Source: Cymbomonas tetramitiformis (lineage: Eukaryota; Chlorophyta; Pyramimonadophyceae; Pyramimonadales; Pyramimonadaceae). Taken from it: a DNA stretch of 58,384 nt. Shown here in pieces: positions 22,952-33,705 of this stretch. Location of the stretch: assembly GCA_001247695.2 (NCBI GenBank), contig LGRX02027058.1, positions 1 through 58,384 of the forward strand, read 5' to 3'. Position 1 is the first letter of the stretch, and each line of letters begins with the position of its first letter. A program made the translations under genes and the position numbers. The notes under the pieces are model-generated. The model made no database searches. It was not told where the DNA came from and was given only the letters and a program-made list of their open reading frames with translations.

Positions 22952-23024
22952 ACCCGCGTAGCTCAGTTGGTAGAGCGACTGTGATTCAATCAGGAGGTCA
23001 TGGGTTCGAGTCCCGTCGCGGATA
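22952..23024 (+). ncRNA. tRNA-like sequence, degenerate
   Basis: It has a near-complete acceptor stem (ACCCGCG with CGCGGAT, one mismatch), a perfect D arm (GCTC/GAGC) with A box TAGCTCAGTTGG, a T arm (ATGGG TTCGAGT CCCGT) with B box GGTTCGAGTCC, and the genomic bases ACCA after the stem. The anticodon stem does not form five pairs: only CTG/CAG pairs around TGATTCAAT, so no anticodon can be assigned safely. It is either a decayed tRNA gene or a tRNA-derived pol III head captured in the LARD. Confidence 0.55.
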
Positions 23025-23097
23025 CCATTTTCGCCGCGATGGATTACGCTCGACCCATCTCAAACAGTGAAAAATCCCATCACTATTTATAGAGCCC

Positions 23098-23437
23098 AAT
23101 CGATTTTCTCAAATCTGTCACTTTTATGATGATCAGATTGGTCAACTTTACAGCATAACCACTTCTCCTCGCTGAAGGAGATGACTCCCATCATAGGACG
23201 GTATATTAGCTGTTTTCAACTCTTGGAGAATTTCGGGATAAACATCCTGGATTGGCTGTGCTTAATTGCTCTATGCCCAAGAATGACCTAAGAGATTGCT
23301 TGCCATTTTTCAGCCATATAGCGTGGAGGCTGCTTAACAACGGTTGGGTCATAAGCTAAATAGCTATGTCAGCTATGTCGGAGGCTGAATAGCCATGATT
23401 GCACAAACTCTGTCTTTCATAATGAATAGACCTCTGA
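23098..23437 (+). repeat. Long inverted repeat in the LARD, left arm (340 bp)
   Basis: This arm is the near-perfect reverse complement of 26002-26366. Its outer edge is CAATCGATTTTCTC and its inner edge GACCTCTGA. The 2.56-kb interior between arms has no ORF of note. Confidence 0.88.
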
Positions 23438-23689
23438 AAATCACTTAACATTCACTTAGGTATTGAATGCAGTTTTGCTTAAAAATCTTTGCAAAAACGT
23501 TATACTGCTTATTTTTTACCTGTATTCGGGTTACTGATATCAGGTAACAACCTAAACACTGTATTGAGTAACAAGGTCACTGTAACTATATATGCTCTAA
23601 AATGCCAGTTTTATTTCGTAAAACTTCGTTTTTTGGCATTATTATATCATGCTAAATCATCATAGACATGATAATACTATGGGCAACAA

Positions 23690-23775
23690 CCCTAAAACTG
23701 TAGGGCAACAACCCAAAAACTGCAGGGCTACAACCCAAGGACTGTAGGGCTGCAACCCTAAAACTGTATAGCTGC
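23690..23775 (+). repeat. Tandem array of about 22-bp ACTG(T/C)AGGGC units
   Basis: Four to five units of the form ACTGTAGGGCAACAACCCAA in a row, each containing GGGC-CAACCC, which could form a small stem. The array is a relative of the GGGCTGCATCCC units dispersed through the LARD. A TATAA-like stretch (GGGTATATAAATA) follows shortly after. Confidence 0.75.
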
Positions 23776-23849
23776 TTCCTATAAGGACTGCAAGCTATAA
23801 GCTATAAGGGTATATAAATAACTGACTGCCTATGTGTTCACACTTCCTC

Positions 23850-26800
23850 AAGGGGGAAGAAGGTGGATAGGATTCACACATATCCGTTTCATATTCCGAT
23901 CTGGTGATTTCTGATGGATTGCTTTTGATAAAATCACTGCATCCACAAATAACGTTGAAATCTGTACAACGTTAAATCCACCATCACTAATAAAGTGTAA
24001 ACTCGGATGGGAAACTATATTCCAATGACTATAAGTTGACTCTTGCTCAGCATTTACATTCTCGAGTAAGTTTGGAATGCTGAACTATATACATAACATA
24101 TAACCTGATACCATGCTTAATTGCATTTCCTGGATCAGAAGATGATAGTTATATAATGTATATATATATATATCCCACCTGATATACTTTGGCACTATAG
24201 CCGTACATAAGAGTGGGAAGGACAAGTGCATCGCTGTAAGACTGGCTGATATAGTCCCAGTGCTGAAGGCAGAATTTGGCACCTGAATAACAGTTGATAA
24301 CTGTAGGTGACCACCATGCAAGACCTTCCAAGCGTAACTCCTTTGTCCTGAGATGCAAGTGAATTGTTCATAATATATTGACATCACATAAAAGCATTCT
24401 GATAAAAACCCTATATATTCATATGAGATGTCGTCACTACAATGACATGCGGGTTTTTGAATCGTCGAAATAAGTATAACTCCGATGAATTCATTAGTAC
24501 AGAATAAGCTGTTGAGATTATTCTCCGGCTGGATTGCAATCATTCACAATCCCTGTACATTCCGGTGACAAAATATTGCACTGGACTGATCACCACATTG
24601 GTATAATTTGTGATATATAAGTCACCAGAGAAAGCATTGCAATCAGCACAATGTTGTCTAGACTCACAAAGATGAGTAACATATATTATCAGAAGTAATA
24701 AACAGAGGCACAATGTGACCTACGCTAAAATCGCGTATGCTCGGGCACTGTATTGTGACCTGCGCTAAGATCGTGTATGCATGGACACAATATGACTCGT
24801 GCCAATGACGTGGACATATTTTATGCCACGACATCACATCTGAAATCAATAAATCACTCAGAGAGAAGGTGTTGACATCAGTATAGCACCATTATACATA
24901 TAGTCATGAGGATTTTAAAGAAGACATAGTCTCTCCGATATTGACAAACATGGTACATATATATATATATCCATGCTCTCTGATCATATATTGACATCCC
25001 ACAGCATACGATAATGGTAATAGCAAACCACTTCGCTGCTGGAGGGTAGTGTTGTATTTTATACAGCACATGCATGGGCACTATATGACCCACGCTGATG
25101 ACGTGAATTCGGGCTGCATCCCAAGAACTGCAATGCACCTTCGGTGCAAGGGGCTGCATCCCGAGAACTGCTATCCAGCTTCATAGTAAGCTATCACGTC
25201 ATCACATAGAGGTCGGACCTCTGTTGTATTTGAACGGCGCTTGACAACCGCCTAGCAATACATTTCCTTGAGGGGGGAAGATGATAAGCTAGAAATACAA
25301 CTAAAAACCAAATAAATAATAAATAATAAAGACAAATAATAAAACAAGTAAGTTGCATCATTGTTTTTGTTTTGGTAAGCCTGACTGTATACAGTCAAAC
25401 CATGCAGAACTCCATGAAGTTGACACATGACATACATATGAGCTTGATTTTGAAGACCTAGACATTGTATACATCTGGTCTAGCATGTATCCAGACTAGA
25501 ATTGTATATTGACACGGTGCAAGCACTATAGCCTCTGCCACCGATGATCATTGAAAAGGGCAACCATTCTTGATACTTCATACATATCATCTGATTGGAT
25601 CATTAAAGGTGTCAAGATTACTCAATGCAATATGCAGGCCACGGCCTGAGTACAACACCTAGAAAGGTCAAAGCCATTGAGCTGACCAATGCAGCATAAA
25701 TGCTAGCTGCCTTGAAGGCTATACAATAAGCCTATTGCCCTTTTGTCTTGGTATGTATCCGTGTATTGGCATCTCTTTGAGGCAATTATGCCTACTGAAT
25801 GAGCCATACCAACCATCTTGTCTTCATTGATTATTACATATCTGATCATATCGCCATTGAGCAAAGCCTATTCTGTGAGATTATATATCACGAGGCATTT
25901 CATTAGTGCACATTATACAATTGAAGTGCAACAAAGATCATCAGCTCTATATCACACCAAAAGGTTGAGTTGTTGTCAATTGATTTTTTAGACACCATTT
26001 CTCAGAGGTCTATTCATTATGAAAGACAGAGTTTGTGCAATCATGGCTATTCAGCCTCCGACATAGCTGACATAGCTATTTAGCTTATGACCCAACCGTT
26101 GTTAATCAGCCTCCACGCTATATGGCTGAAAATTGGCAAGTAATCTCTTCGGTCGTTCTTGGGCATAGAGCAATCAAGCACAGCCAATCCAGGATGTTTA
26201 TCCCGAAATTCTCCAAGAGTTATTCATGTTTTTCATGTGTCATATGAAAACAGCTAATATACCGTCCTATGATGGGAGTCATCTCCTTCAGCGAGGAGAA
26301 GTGGTTATGCTGTAAAGTTGACCAATCTGATCATCATAAAAGTGACAGATTTGAGAAAATCGATTGAAACTTGTATTGAAAATGACTATTCCTTACAAAT
26401 AAGGTATTGCACCTAAAGGAATAAGGGTTTCATCGTCTGAAATAGGAAAAGACTTTTACATTGACTCTATTTCCTGAATCCAGAGTCGCATAGAAAAAAT
26501 GTTTTATCCTGTGCATATAGAAAGCACATTTGATTCAGATTCTGAACATTTTAGTGGACTTGAATGCACTCAAATTCGTACTAAGTTGCAATTGTCCAAA
26601 GTTTTTTATTCTGACATCATTATATATTTGTGAAATAGCATATAATGGTATAAACCATCCACATATAGATTGACATCATACTTGTGGTTTCAAGCATTTT
26701 GGCACATAAGACAAGCATGCTTCATTGAGGAATAAAGACTCTTTGAAAGCTCATTCGGGAATGTATAGAAATTTGTTGCCTCATCCATTAGGCCACGAAG

Positions 26801-29760
26801 TCTTGGAAAACCCGCAATCTGCATACGGTCTCCAAGCACAGTTCATCCTCATTCTGGAAAGTGACAGAAATCTTTTAGTCATAAAACAAGTCACAATTCT
26901 ATCGGATTGAAATGACACATTCATCATTCATATTTCTTTATCATAACAAGTCTCTGAATAGTGTTTGCCCAAAAATAAAATGGGCACCATTGAGATAAGT
27001 GATCATGTGCTGAAGAATACACACATATCACTAGGCAATGCCATGTTCTATTCATAATGAAATGACATGTCAGCCATCCATCAACTACGAAAATATAACT
27101 CGTAGTAATTTGTTGTCATTACGGACACTTCTTGATCGACTCTCCATTAGCTTCGATACCAAAGTTAACTTCGGTACCATCACTGATTTCTTTGTTCATC
27201 ATGACAATCATTTTCCAGAACCATTGTCTAAAATTGGGTACACTATATTGACCCTAAACTGACAAAGTATGTGGGCTACAACCCAACGACTGCATTTGAC
27301 ATCATCTGGCATTTGCCACATTCAAAAACGTCAGGCATATTGCCAATATGACGTAGAGAGAATCAATGTTCAGATTGACATTGTTACCTCTAAAGCATTC
27401 GATGAGTAATCTCAGTCTGATTCTCTATCAAACCATTTTCACATGACATAATGATTGAATAACATCCTCCATCACCATCTGATTGGTTTGATACATCTCT
27501 TTTTGCGAGGGGGAGGAAGAGTATAGATTCATTCATTTTCATACAGCTGCCACAAATTGATTTACATCATTGATTTTGCTTGGAAAATTAAAAATCTTGT
27601 CAAAAATTCCAGCATCTGTGTAAGCAGCCATAAAGTTGATGACACGGTACATCATGCCGATTGAAACATCAAATGAAGTCTTATTTGACTTATTGACACA
27701 TGAAGTTCATTATGAAGAAATCGTAGATGCATATTTCTCCGGCTTTATCATATTATATGAAGGGCACTGACACTGGAGAACGATGGTTTTTCAAATGTGA
27801 ATAAGCTATATTGTAAGCTTACGACCATCAATTTGACGTCAACAGCCTGAGATGCTGATTGTCGAAATTCAAGTGTTGAAGGATTCGTTGAATCAACCTT
27901 GATACATGTGTTTTGATTGATGAATTGATGATCCGTAGTTTCTCCCCAAATCTAGAAAAGCTGGCACACAATTTGTTGCCAATGTCTTAAGGAAAGCATC
28001 TGAGCAAAGGATTGCTAGTTGTGTCATCAGGCATCGAATTCCATAACAGAAAAGCCGAGTGAGTAAATCCGCCACTCTAGCTATTTGCCCGTCATTCATT
28101 CCAGGTTCATGACAAGAGACAATTCATCAAAGTCATACACCAATGCATAAGTCACATGCATGGTTGCACAGTTTGTATCCGAATGCCATTCCATCAAGGT
28201 TAAGCATCTTGACAGTAACACTGGCCAACCAAAAGCCTTCCTGTCTTCGGATATCTTGAGCATTCTCATTTCCAGCTCCATTATGGACTAGGAAGCATCA
28301 TGACTATGCCTCACCAGGACGCTAATCCTCAAAGCCGCACACTTGAAACGAGCCTTATGAAACAGTGATCTTTGGCTTGTGGGGCGTCAACCCCTTATCA
28401 AATCCTGAACACTTGTTAACACCTGGATAAATTTATCATGATGCAACTTAAGTGGGATTATAAGTTCCACATAATCATATTGTCTACGTATGCTGAAGGT
28501 ATAATTGCCGCATATGGTTACAATAGGTCGCAGCTTCTATAACATTGTGGCTTCTAAGTCAAAAGCTGATAGCCAATGACTTTTTGCCAAAAATTGCCGA
28601 CCATATAAAAATCAGGCCATGGAAACATGTACCCAAGAGGTTTTCGTCCATCGGTCACATATATATATCAGGGCTGCATCCCAAGAACTGCAGGGCTGCA
28701 TCCCAAGAACTGCAGGGCTGCATCCCAAAGACTGCGATGCATCTTCGGTGCAATGGGCTGCAACCCGAGAACTGCAGGGTTATATCCCTAACATTTTTAC
28801 CCTGCATCAAATTGATATGACAGGAGCAGGAATTGATCCTTCCTTGCTAAGGTGTAGTGAGCCTTGTATAAATCATACCCTTACACAGATACGCATATGC
28901 GGGTACCAATATCTGTGAAAAAAACTGCTAAATGCTACCTTTGCCAAAACCGTGGTTTGTCATCGGATTCTTGGCCAGTCATCCGAAGCTACCGGAGATA
29001 ATGACTGAGGTAGAAGGAGTTGTGATCCTAAGTTGTGCTTGACAAACATGACTAAATAAATTTCACATTAGTACGTGGCGAATCCATTCTCACTCATCGC
29101 GATAGATGTTCGTCAAAGCGTGCGTACTGGACAAAAATATTGAGGAGTTGAGCAGACCGGTAAAGGATTATAAATCCAATTCCGTTAAGCAGGGCCGCTC
29201 CGTTTGCATTAAAACAAGCCCCTTTGTTCGTTTATTATCGAAATCGGGCTCCCCATCACCGCCTAGGATCCTCCAAAGTAGCTTAAGGAGGGGAGGAAGA
29301 GTTGGGTGCACTATATTAGGCCGAGAATCGTTCGAATATAATTCGTTATAATCGTGGGATCATCGATCGCGCAAAAGGCGACGACGGCTAGCGCAAATAA
29401 TCCGTAACGTAGACTTCGGATGCTTTGAATCGTCTAGCACATACATGATAACGTGTGGATCAATCAGTAATCCAGCGTAGGATTGTATCGCGAAAACGCT
29501 CTTCATTGAACCTTGGAACGTCACTCAACGATACGATTTCCGGAAAGGTGGGCTGCATCCTAAGGACTGCATGGCAAAATGCCTAAGGTGAGGGACTAAA
29601 GTGGACTCAGTTCCCCCCAATAACCTAAAAACACCATGAGGGACGCCTCAAATCGGTGTAAGAAGACTGGTACCAGCAAGAAGCGACAACAACAAAGACA
29701 TTAAAGACATATACAAAGGTATGCCCGTTGTGAGGTCACAACTCCCTTAAGAGGGGAGAT
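23850..29760 (+). repeat. Five polypurine-tract-like motifs in the LARD
   Basis: Tracts of AAGGGGGAAGAAGG type occur at 23850-23867, 25270-25285, 27507-27520, 29285-29301 and, touching the 3' LTR, 29749-29760. Each is preceded by a CTT or CCTC step. Some LTR elements are known to carry several polypurine tracts. Here they may mark successive internal segments or extra plus-strand priming sites (inference). Confidence 0.6.
26002..26366 (-). repeat. Long inverted repeat in the LARD, right arm (365 bp)
   Basis: Reverse complement of 23098-23437 with a few substitutions and one extra stretch of about 25 bp (near 26222-26247, containing TATTCATGTTTTTCATGTGT). The pair could form a 340-bp duplex with a 2.56-kb loop, either a fold-back element or a source of double-stranded RNA. 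Confidence 0.88.
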
Positions 29761-29761
29761 C

Positions 29762-30339
29762 TGTCAGGGTTATGACCGATGACATATGTGTCATACATGT
29801 CATACGAGTCATACCATGTCATGTCGTGTCATATATTATTATGACAGTCGACAGTATGGTCGATCATGACTATACAGGTCGAGTCGCGTCATACATTTAT
29901 GACAGTCGTCAGTACGGTCGACTATGACATGTACAGTCATACCATTTGTCATTCACTCACCTTGAGTGACACCTGTCATCGAGAGGCCAGGTTGTGGCAT
30001 CGAGATGACAAAGCAAGATGAAGTCTTGAAGAACTGAAAGTGTTCGGAGAAAACTCATCTTCGCTTCTAGCATGTTCTGAACAAGCATGCGAGTATCATA
30101 TGGCTTATTCGTTCAGCCGATACTGATTGTTCAACCAATGCCTTGGGTTCACAACCCAATTGTGGTGGCATCTATGAGATGCGGGGCATTGCGTAAAATG
30201 AGGTAGCGTTGGGCTACAGCAGTCACTTCTGAAGAAGCACTGCACTCATATCCACACATACGCTGCGTGAGCTATTAACGTTCCATAATAGCCTCGCTAT
30301 ATATCATATATCATATCGCTTCCAAGCGAACCCTTAAGA
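29762..30339 (+). repeat. 3' LTR of the LARD (578 bp)
   Basis: Partner of 21927-22503. It is preceded directly by AAGAGGGGAGATC and followed by the GACAC target duplication and the remainder of the E5 LTR. Confidence 0.9.
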
Positions 30340-30521
30340 GACACCGTGATTCACTACAGACTAAGATGAGATAATAAAATAACTTTGGGGTTTTATTATC
30401 GCGGAACGGTGAAGAGAGAAGCAAGCTGGCGTGGCACCTCGGGTCAAGGGGTGATCGGAGAGAGTGTGACTGCCCCCCACCTTATGGGGGGGGGCTGAAA
30501 GTCTCATCTCACATCACACCT

Positions 30522-31059
30522 AGGGCTCTAGCTGTGTCGTGTGTGCCAGCGCAGGAATGCAGATGAGGAGTTGAGGACATGAGTACTCTTGTCCCCAGAG
30601 CTTATGGACGAAAATATGCATTTAGGGTTTGTAACACTCTGGGCTCCATAAGTTTCTCCGAGCCTCTTCGATCAACTCACAACTGTAACGTCGACCCTCA
30701 CGTGTCGCAGGCCGCGCAGCGTCCGCGCTCGGAGAAACTCTGGAAACAAGAGAAAGGACACGGAGGAACATGAAGGCAGGCTTTCGCTTTGCCTCGAACG
30801 TCGAAGCCGAAGACGATTGCGTATATTTGCGTATAGCACACGTGTCACAGCAGGGGTGTCACAGTCGAGTCTTATTTACCCCGGGAGCCCCAAGGCGGGC
30901 CCCGACACGTCGTTACGCCGAGTCGGAGTGACACGAGTGTCACTTATACTGTACTCTATAGTTTGGCTATCATTGGCTATCATTGACTAACTTTGGCTAT
31001 CTGATTTGAAATTATGACAGCCCTGTCATCGGGGGGTCTGTGGGGGTGTCTAGGGGTCA
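30522..31059. other. Spacer between E5 and the viral element, no gene
   Basis: GC-moderate sequence after the CACCT target duplication. A short frame at 30579-30773 shows no recognisable motif. Inverted GTGTCAC-type motifs occur near 30838-30950. Composition turns AT-rich near 30950-31060, which is where I place the approximate left edge of the integrated virus; no target duplication can be tested because the right edge is outside the window. Confidence 0.45.
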
Positions 31060-31371
31060 CAAAAATTAAATTTTGCCGATTTCATCGCCGGTGGGGGTCC
31101 CCTTTGTCGACCCCCCCAATTTTCAGTAGGTTTAGGGATTGGGTTCTGGGTTCAGGGTTTAGGTTCGAGAAATTACGTGAGAATTACGTCAGAAATCGTA
31201 ATTTAGTTCAAATGCGTATTTAATAAAATAGGGTACCGGGTAGTAGGGTAATGGGCATTTCTAAAAAGAATTTTAAAATGCTATAAATTTTTTTACAAAA
31301 ATACTTTTCTTCCTTTGAAATACTTTTCTAAACAACCCATTACCCACTACCCCTTACTTTTTATATAAATA
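31060..31371. repeat. Outer part of the left terminal repeat region
   Basis: This segment repeats motifs of the adjoining TIR in the same order: GCCGATTT-ATCG, GGGGGTCCCCT, CCCCCCAATTTTCAG, then AATGCGTATTTAATAAA, GGGTACCGGGTAGTAGGGTA, ATGGGC and AACAACCCATTACC. The terminal region therefore looks like two tandem copies of a unit of about 320 bp. The right end stops in the window before the equivalent copy. Confidence 0.65.
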
Positions 31372-31764
31372 AATATATATATAAAGTTAAATAATTTTAT
31401 GTTAATCTCTCATATTCCCTCATATTCCCTCATATCAAAATTTGCCGATTTAATCGACGATACGTTGACCCCCCAAAATTTCAGCAGGTAAAATCGCGGA
31501 AATAGCATCGTCTCGGTCATCTCGGTAAAAATGCGTATTTAATAAACGAACGATAGGGTACCGGGTAGTAGGGTAACGGGCATTTTAAAAAACATTTTCT
31601 ACGTTTCATAAAATTTATTCTACAAAAATACTTTTCTTTCTTTGAAATACTTTTTAAAACAACCCATTACCACGTACTCATTACCTTTTATTTAAATAAA
31701 TAAATGTTAATTTATGTTATTCTCTCACATTCTCTCACATTCTCTCATATCCTTTTTTTAACTT
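31372..31764 (+). repeat. Left terminal inverted repeat of the PLV
   Basis: Reverse complement of 57963-58384 over its whole length. The left copy is shorter by roughly 29 bp: it lacks a 12-bp G/C tract after ATCGACGA and one of three ATTCCCTCAT repeats. The inner edge is at CTTTTTTTAACTT. The terminal position, length and near-identity mark the ends of the mobile DNA. Confidence 0.93.
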
Positions 31765-31776
31765 ATATTTTATTCG

Positions 31777-31996
31777 TATGACTCTACATTGCGGTCTGAT
31801 GACTCTGCATTGCGGTCTGACGACTCTGCATTGCGGTCTGGTGACTCTGCATTGCGGTTTGACGACTCTGCATTGCGGTCTGATGACTGCATTGCGGTCT
31901 GATGACTCTGCATTGCGGTCTGATGACTCTGCATTGCGGTATGATGACTCTGAAAATTCGATGCCGACTCTGCATCGAGGTCTGATGACTCTGAAA
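31777..31996. repeat. 21-bp minisatellite just inside the left TIR
   Basis: Nine or so copies of GACTCTGCATTGCGGTCTGA with ATGAC/ACGAC variants, then degenerate GATGACTCTGAAAATTCGATG units. One unit has lost two bases, which shifts all frames, so the apparent ORFs across it (for example 31778-32008 plus, 31735-32046 minus) are unlikely to be genes. Further GACTCTGATTT units continue to about 32110. Confidence 0.85.
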
Positions 31997-32469
31997 ATTC
32001 GATGCTGACTCTGAATTTGTTTTATATAATTGTGACTATTAAGCAACGAATATGCTGCTGACTCTGATTTTTTTGAGATGACTCTGATTTATTTGAGATG
32101 ACTATGATTCATTCCACCTTAACTAAAAAAGCGTAAAATCTGACCGTCGACTGTAAGAATGACAGGTTGTCGAAGGCAACGAACGCGATGCCATCGTTCA
32201 GACAGCGCACACCCCGTCGTCGATGTGTCGTCCGCGCATTCCGACGAATTTCAATTTCGATTTGATGACATATTTTCTTAAATCTTAAAGTACGAATGTA
32301 AAATTCAATGCATCCGACGATGCAGATTAATTTCTAACGGTCTCAGTGAATTTCGTTGACCTGAAAATTTTATTTTCAAGTTACTCTTTAACAAAAGGTA
32401 CGTTTCTTGAAGCACCCAACCCCCTTGGCGGCTCAGTGACAGCTATTTTTACAGTGACAATTATTCAAC

Positions 32470-33039
32470 ATGCAGCGCGCTGAGAGTGACATAAAACCCG
32501 CAGCTGAATATGAGCGAACCTTAGTTGCCGCTCAGGCAGTGATACACACGAAGTCAGCCTACGATCTGGTTGAACAAACGTTGCACCCTCCCCCTAAGTT
32601 TGAAGGATCCGGTGCACTTGCACAAGTTGAGCCATGGATAAAGTCCTATCCCGCAGGAACAGTTGAGATCATAGTCAAAGACACTTACTTAGGACTTGTC
32701 AAGGAAATTTCATACGAACCTTCTCCCCAACAACTCGCACAAACTTTGATCAACATGGGCAAGGAAAAGGGTTTAGAATATGTCAAGTTCAAGCATGACG
32801 CTCGTGCTTTGAGGGAAATGGGCAAAGCCCAAGTAGAGTTGGAAGAGCGCTCTAAGCATAAGTCGTTAGACGAATACACCGACGAAGAATTGGAGGCGCA
32901 CCTCGCTCGCAAGAAGGCTTCCAAGGAAAGTGAAAAAAAAGCCGCTGAGTCCATGGGAGTCGGGGATCTTTTAGGATCGGAGCGCGCCCCCTCACCTGCG
33001 AGAAGCACTCTCGGCTCTTTTTTCGGGTCTAAAGCTTAA
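32470..33039 (+). CDS. Unrecognised 189-aa charged protein in the PLV left arm
   Basis: An ATG-started frame encodes a soluble protein. The N-terminal half has HPPPKFEGSGAL and VEIIVKDTYLGLV; the C-terminal half is strongly charged and helical (ALREMGKAQVELEERSKHKS, DEELEAHLARKKASK) and ends in a Ser/Gly tail (SPARSTLGSFFGSKA). I do not recognise the family. Base composition is richer in G+C than the viral genes to the right. It lies in tandem with 33172-33705, 132 bp downstream. It could be host-derived cargo, part of another inserted element, or a PLV gene with different codon use. Confidence 0.5.
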   Translation: MQRAESDIKPAAEYERTLVAAQAVIHTKSAYDLVEQTLHPPPKFEGSGALAQVEPWIKSYPAGTVEIIVKDTYLGLVKEISYEPSPQQLAQTLINMGKEKGLEYVKFKHDARALREMGKAQVELEERSKHKSLDEYTDEELEAHLARKKASKESEKKAAESMGVGDLLGSERAPSPARSTLGSFFGSKA

Positions 33040-33171
33040 GGTGCGCGCTCTTTTTCACTTTCCCTCCTTTGATCCCTTCACCACTTGCTTGTTTTACATG
33101 TCCGATCTTCCTTTCAAGTTTCGTTTTGACTAACATGCTACGTTTGCCTTTGTGTTGTGCGCAGAATTATG

Positions 33172-33705
33172 GCTCCCAAAAAAGCTCCGAAACGTGAACG
33201 CGACCCAGTTGACCGTGAGTGGCTCGAGTGGGTCGCTCACGTTGAAGAGAAGCAGCGAGAGGAGGCACACTTTCGGGCTGAAGAGCATGGTCATGTGGCT
33301 CAGACGACTATTGCTTCTTTTCGGGATGATGGACCTTGGGTGACTGAATGGTGGCTTTGGAAGAGGTTTAGGGAGCAACATGCATATTACAATAACGAGA
33401 TCGAGAGTTTGAAAGCAACTGTCAAAGATCTTGGTTTACAAGTTCAGGGTGCCACTGGCGGCATGGCGCATGCTTCGGCTCAAGCTTCCCCTCTTTCCTC
33501 TCCTAGCAAGAAAAAGAAAGTTGTGGCTATTGCAAAAGCTGAGAAGGCGAAGATCGAAGCAGCGTCTGAGAAAGCAACCCGTGACTTTCTTATCGATCCC
33601 ATGTCTTTTACCGAAAAAGATGCCCGCGCTATCCTTTTCTTCCGTGAGTTAGAGGATCGTCAGATCGTAAGTGTAGAGGCAGACAGCGTTATTGTGCGTG
33701 TGTAG
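33172..33705 (+). CDS. Unrecognised 177-aa basic coiled-coil protein
   Basis: I chose ATG 33172 (MAPKKAPKRERD) over the in-frame ATG at 33157 because the basic start is typical and TTGTGCGCAG just before it looks like a 3' splice site. The protein has a Trp-rich block (WVTEWWLWKRF), a short heptad-like segment (YYNNEIESLKATVKDLGLQ), a Ser/Lys linker (SPSKKKK) and a C-terminal VSVEADSVIV strand. No family recognised. With its upstream neighbour it forms a two-gene unit unlike the AT-rich viral genes. A GTGCGC donor-like sequence follows the upstream stop, so an intron between the two cannot be excluded. Confidence 0.5.
   Translation, partial: APKKAPKRERDPVDREWLEWVAHVEEKQREEAHFRAEEHGHVAQTTIASFRDDGPWVTEWWLWKRFREQHAYYNNEIESLKATVKDLGLQVQGATGGMAHASAQASPLSSPSKKKKVVAIAKAEKAKIEAASEKATRDFLIDPMSFTEKDARAILFFRELEDRQIVSVEADSVIVRV

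Larger units (their letters stand above)
22668..28770. repeat. Dispersed GGGCTGCATCCCAAGAACTG units with UUCG hairpins
   Basis: The 20-bp unit occurs near 22668, 22709, 25111, 25150, 28674, 28694, 28713 and 28757, with looser copies near 27273 and 29549. At three sites the pair of units flanks a short hairpin with a cUUCGg loop: 22693-22705, 25135-25147 (both GCAC stems) and 28739-28751. TTCG loops closed by C-G are unusually stable in RNA, and their retention among diverged copies suggests an RNA structure (inference). A related 22-bp tandem array lies at 23690-23775. Confidence 0.7.
21927..30339 (+). mobile_element. Non-coding LTR element (LARD) inserted in the E5 LTR
   Basis: Direct repeats of 577 and 578 bp bound a 7.3-kb interior without any substantial ORF in six frames. 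The target duplication GACAC lies at 21922-21926 and 30340-30344, and the uninterrupted E5 LTR at 20304 gives the empty site. The primer-site region after the left LTR reads GTGGTATTCTCG, and a polypurine tract AAGAGGGGAGAT abuts the right LTR. This structure fits a large retrotransposon derivative mobilised by proteins supplied in trans. The near-identity of the LTRs suggests a fairly recent insertion. Confidence 0.87.
20304..30516 (-). mobile_element. Short LTR element E5, split by the LARD
   Basis: Two 237-bp direct repeats define E5: 20304-20540, and a second copy interrupted after 21926 that resumes at 30345-30516. The target duplication CACCT lies at 20299-20303 and 30517-30521. Removing the LARD leaves an element of about 1.8 kb. 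It lies reversed: a hairpin (CACCTCAC 20544-20551, GTGAGGTG 20561-20568) follows the 3' LTR, and the complement of the bases before the 5' LTR reads GGTTACGTCGGTCC, again a GGT-type primer site. No Gag core is recognisable, so it is a TRIM-like derivative. Confidence 0.87.
21862..30516 (-). repeat. 5' LTR of E5, split into 21862-21926 and 30345-30516
   Basis: The 65 bp at 21862-21926 and the 172 bp at 30345-30516 together make the 237-bp LTR seen intact at 20304-20540. They join exactly once one copy of GACAC is removed. The sequence between is the LARD. Confidence 0.9.

Noticed and set aside
22952..23024. Functional tRNA gene (His GTG, Glu TTC or a TCA reader)
   Set aside because: None of the candidate anticodons sits in a proper seven-base loop with a five-pair stem; kept only as tRNA-like.
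23690..23775. CRISPR-like array
   Set aside because: Units are contiguous without unique spacers, and the context is a eukaryotic LTR element.
28619..28918. Repeat protein ORFs with SQELQGCIP units
   Set aside because: Translation of the tandem GGGCTGCATCCC units in the LARD; both open plus frames there are equally repetitive.
31735..32046. Repeat proteins (MTLHCGL units or RPQCRV units)
   Set aside because: They are translations of a 21-bp minisatellite, and one unit has a two-base loss that shifts the frame on both strands.
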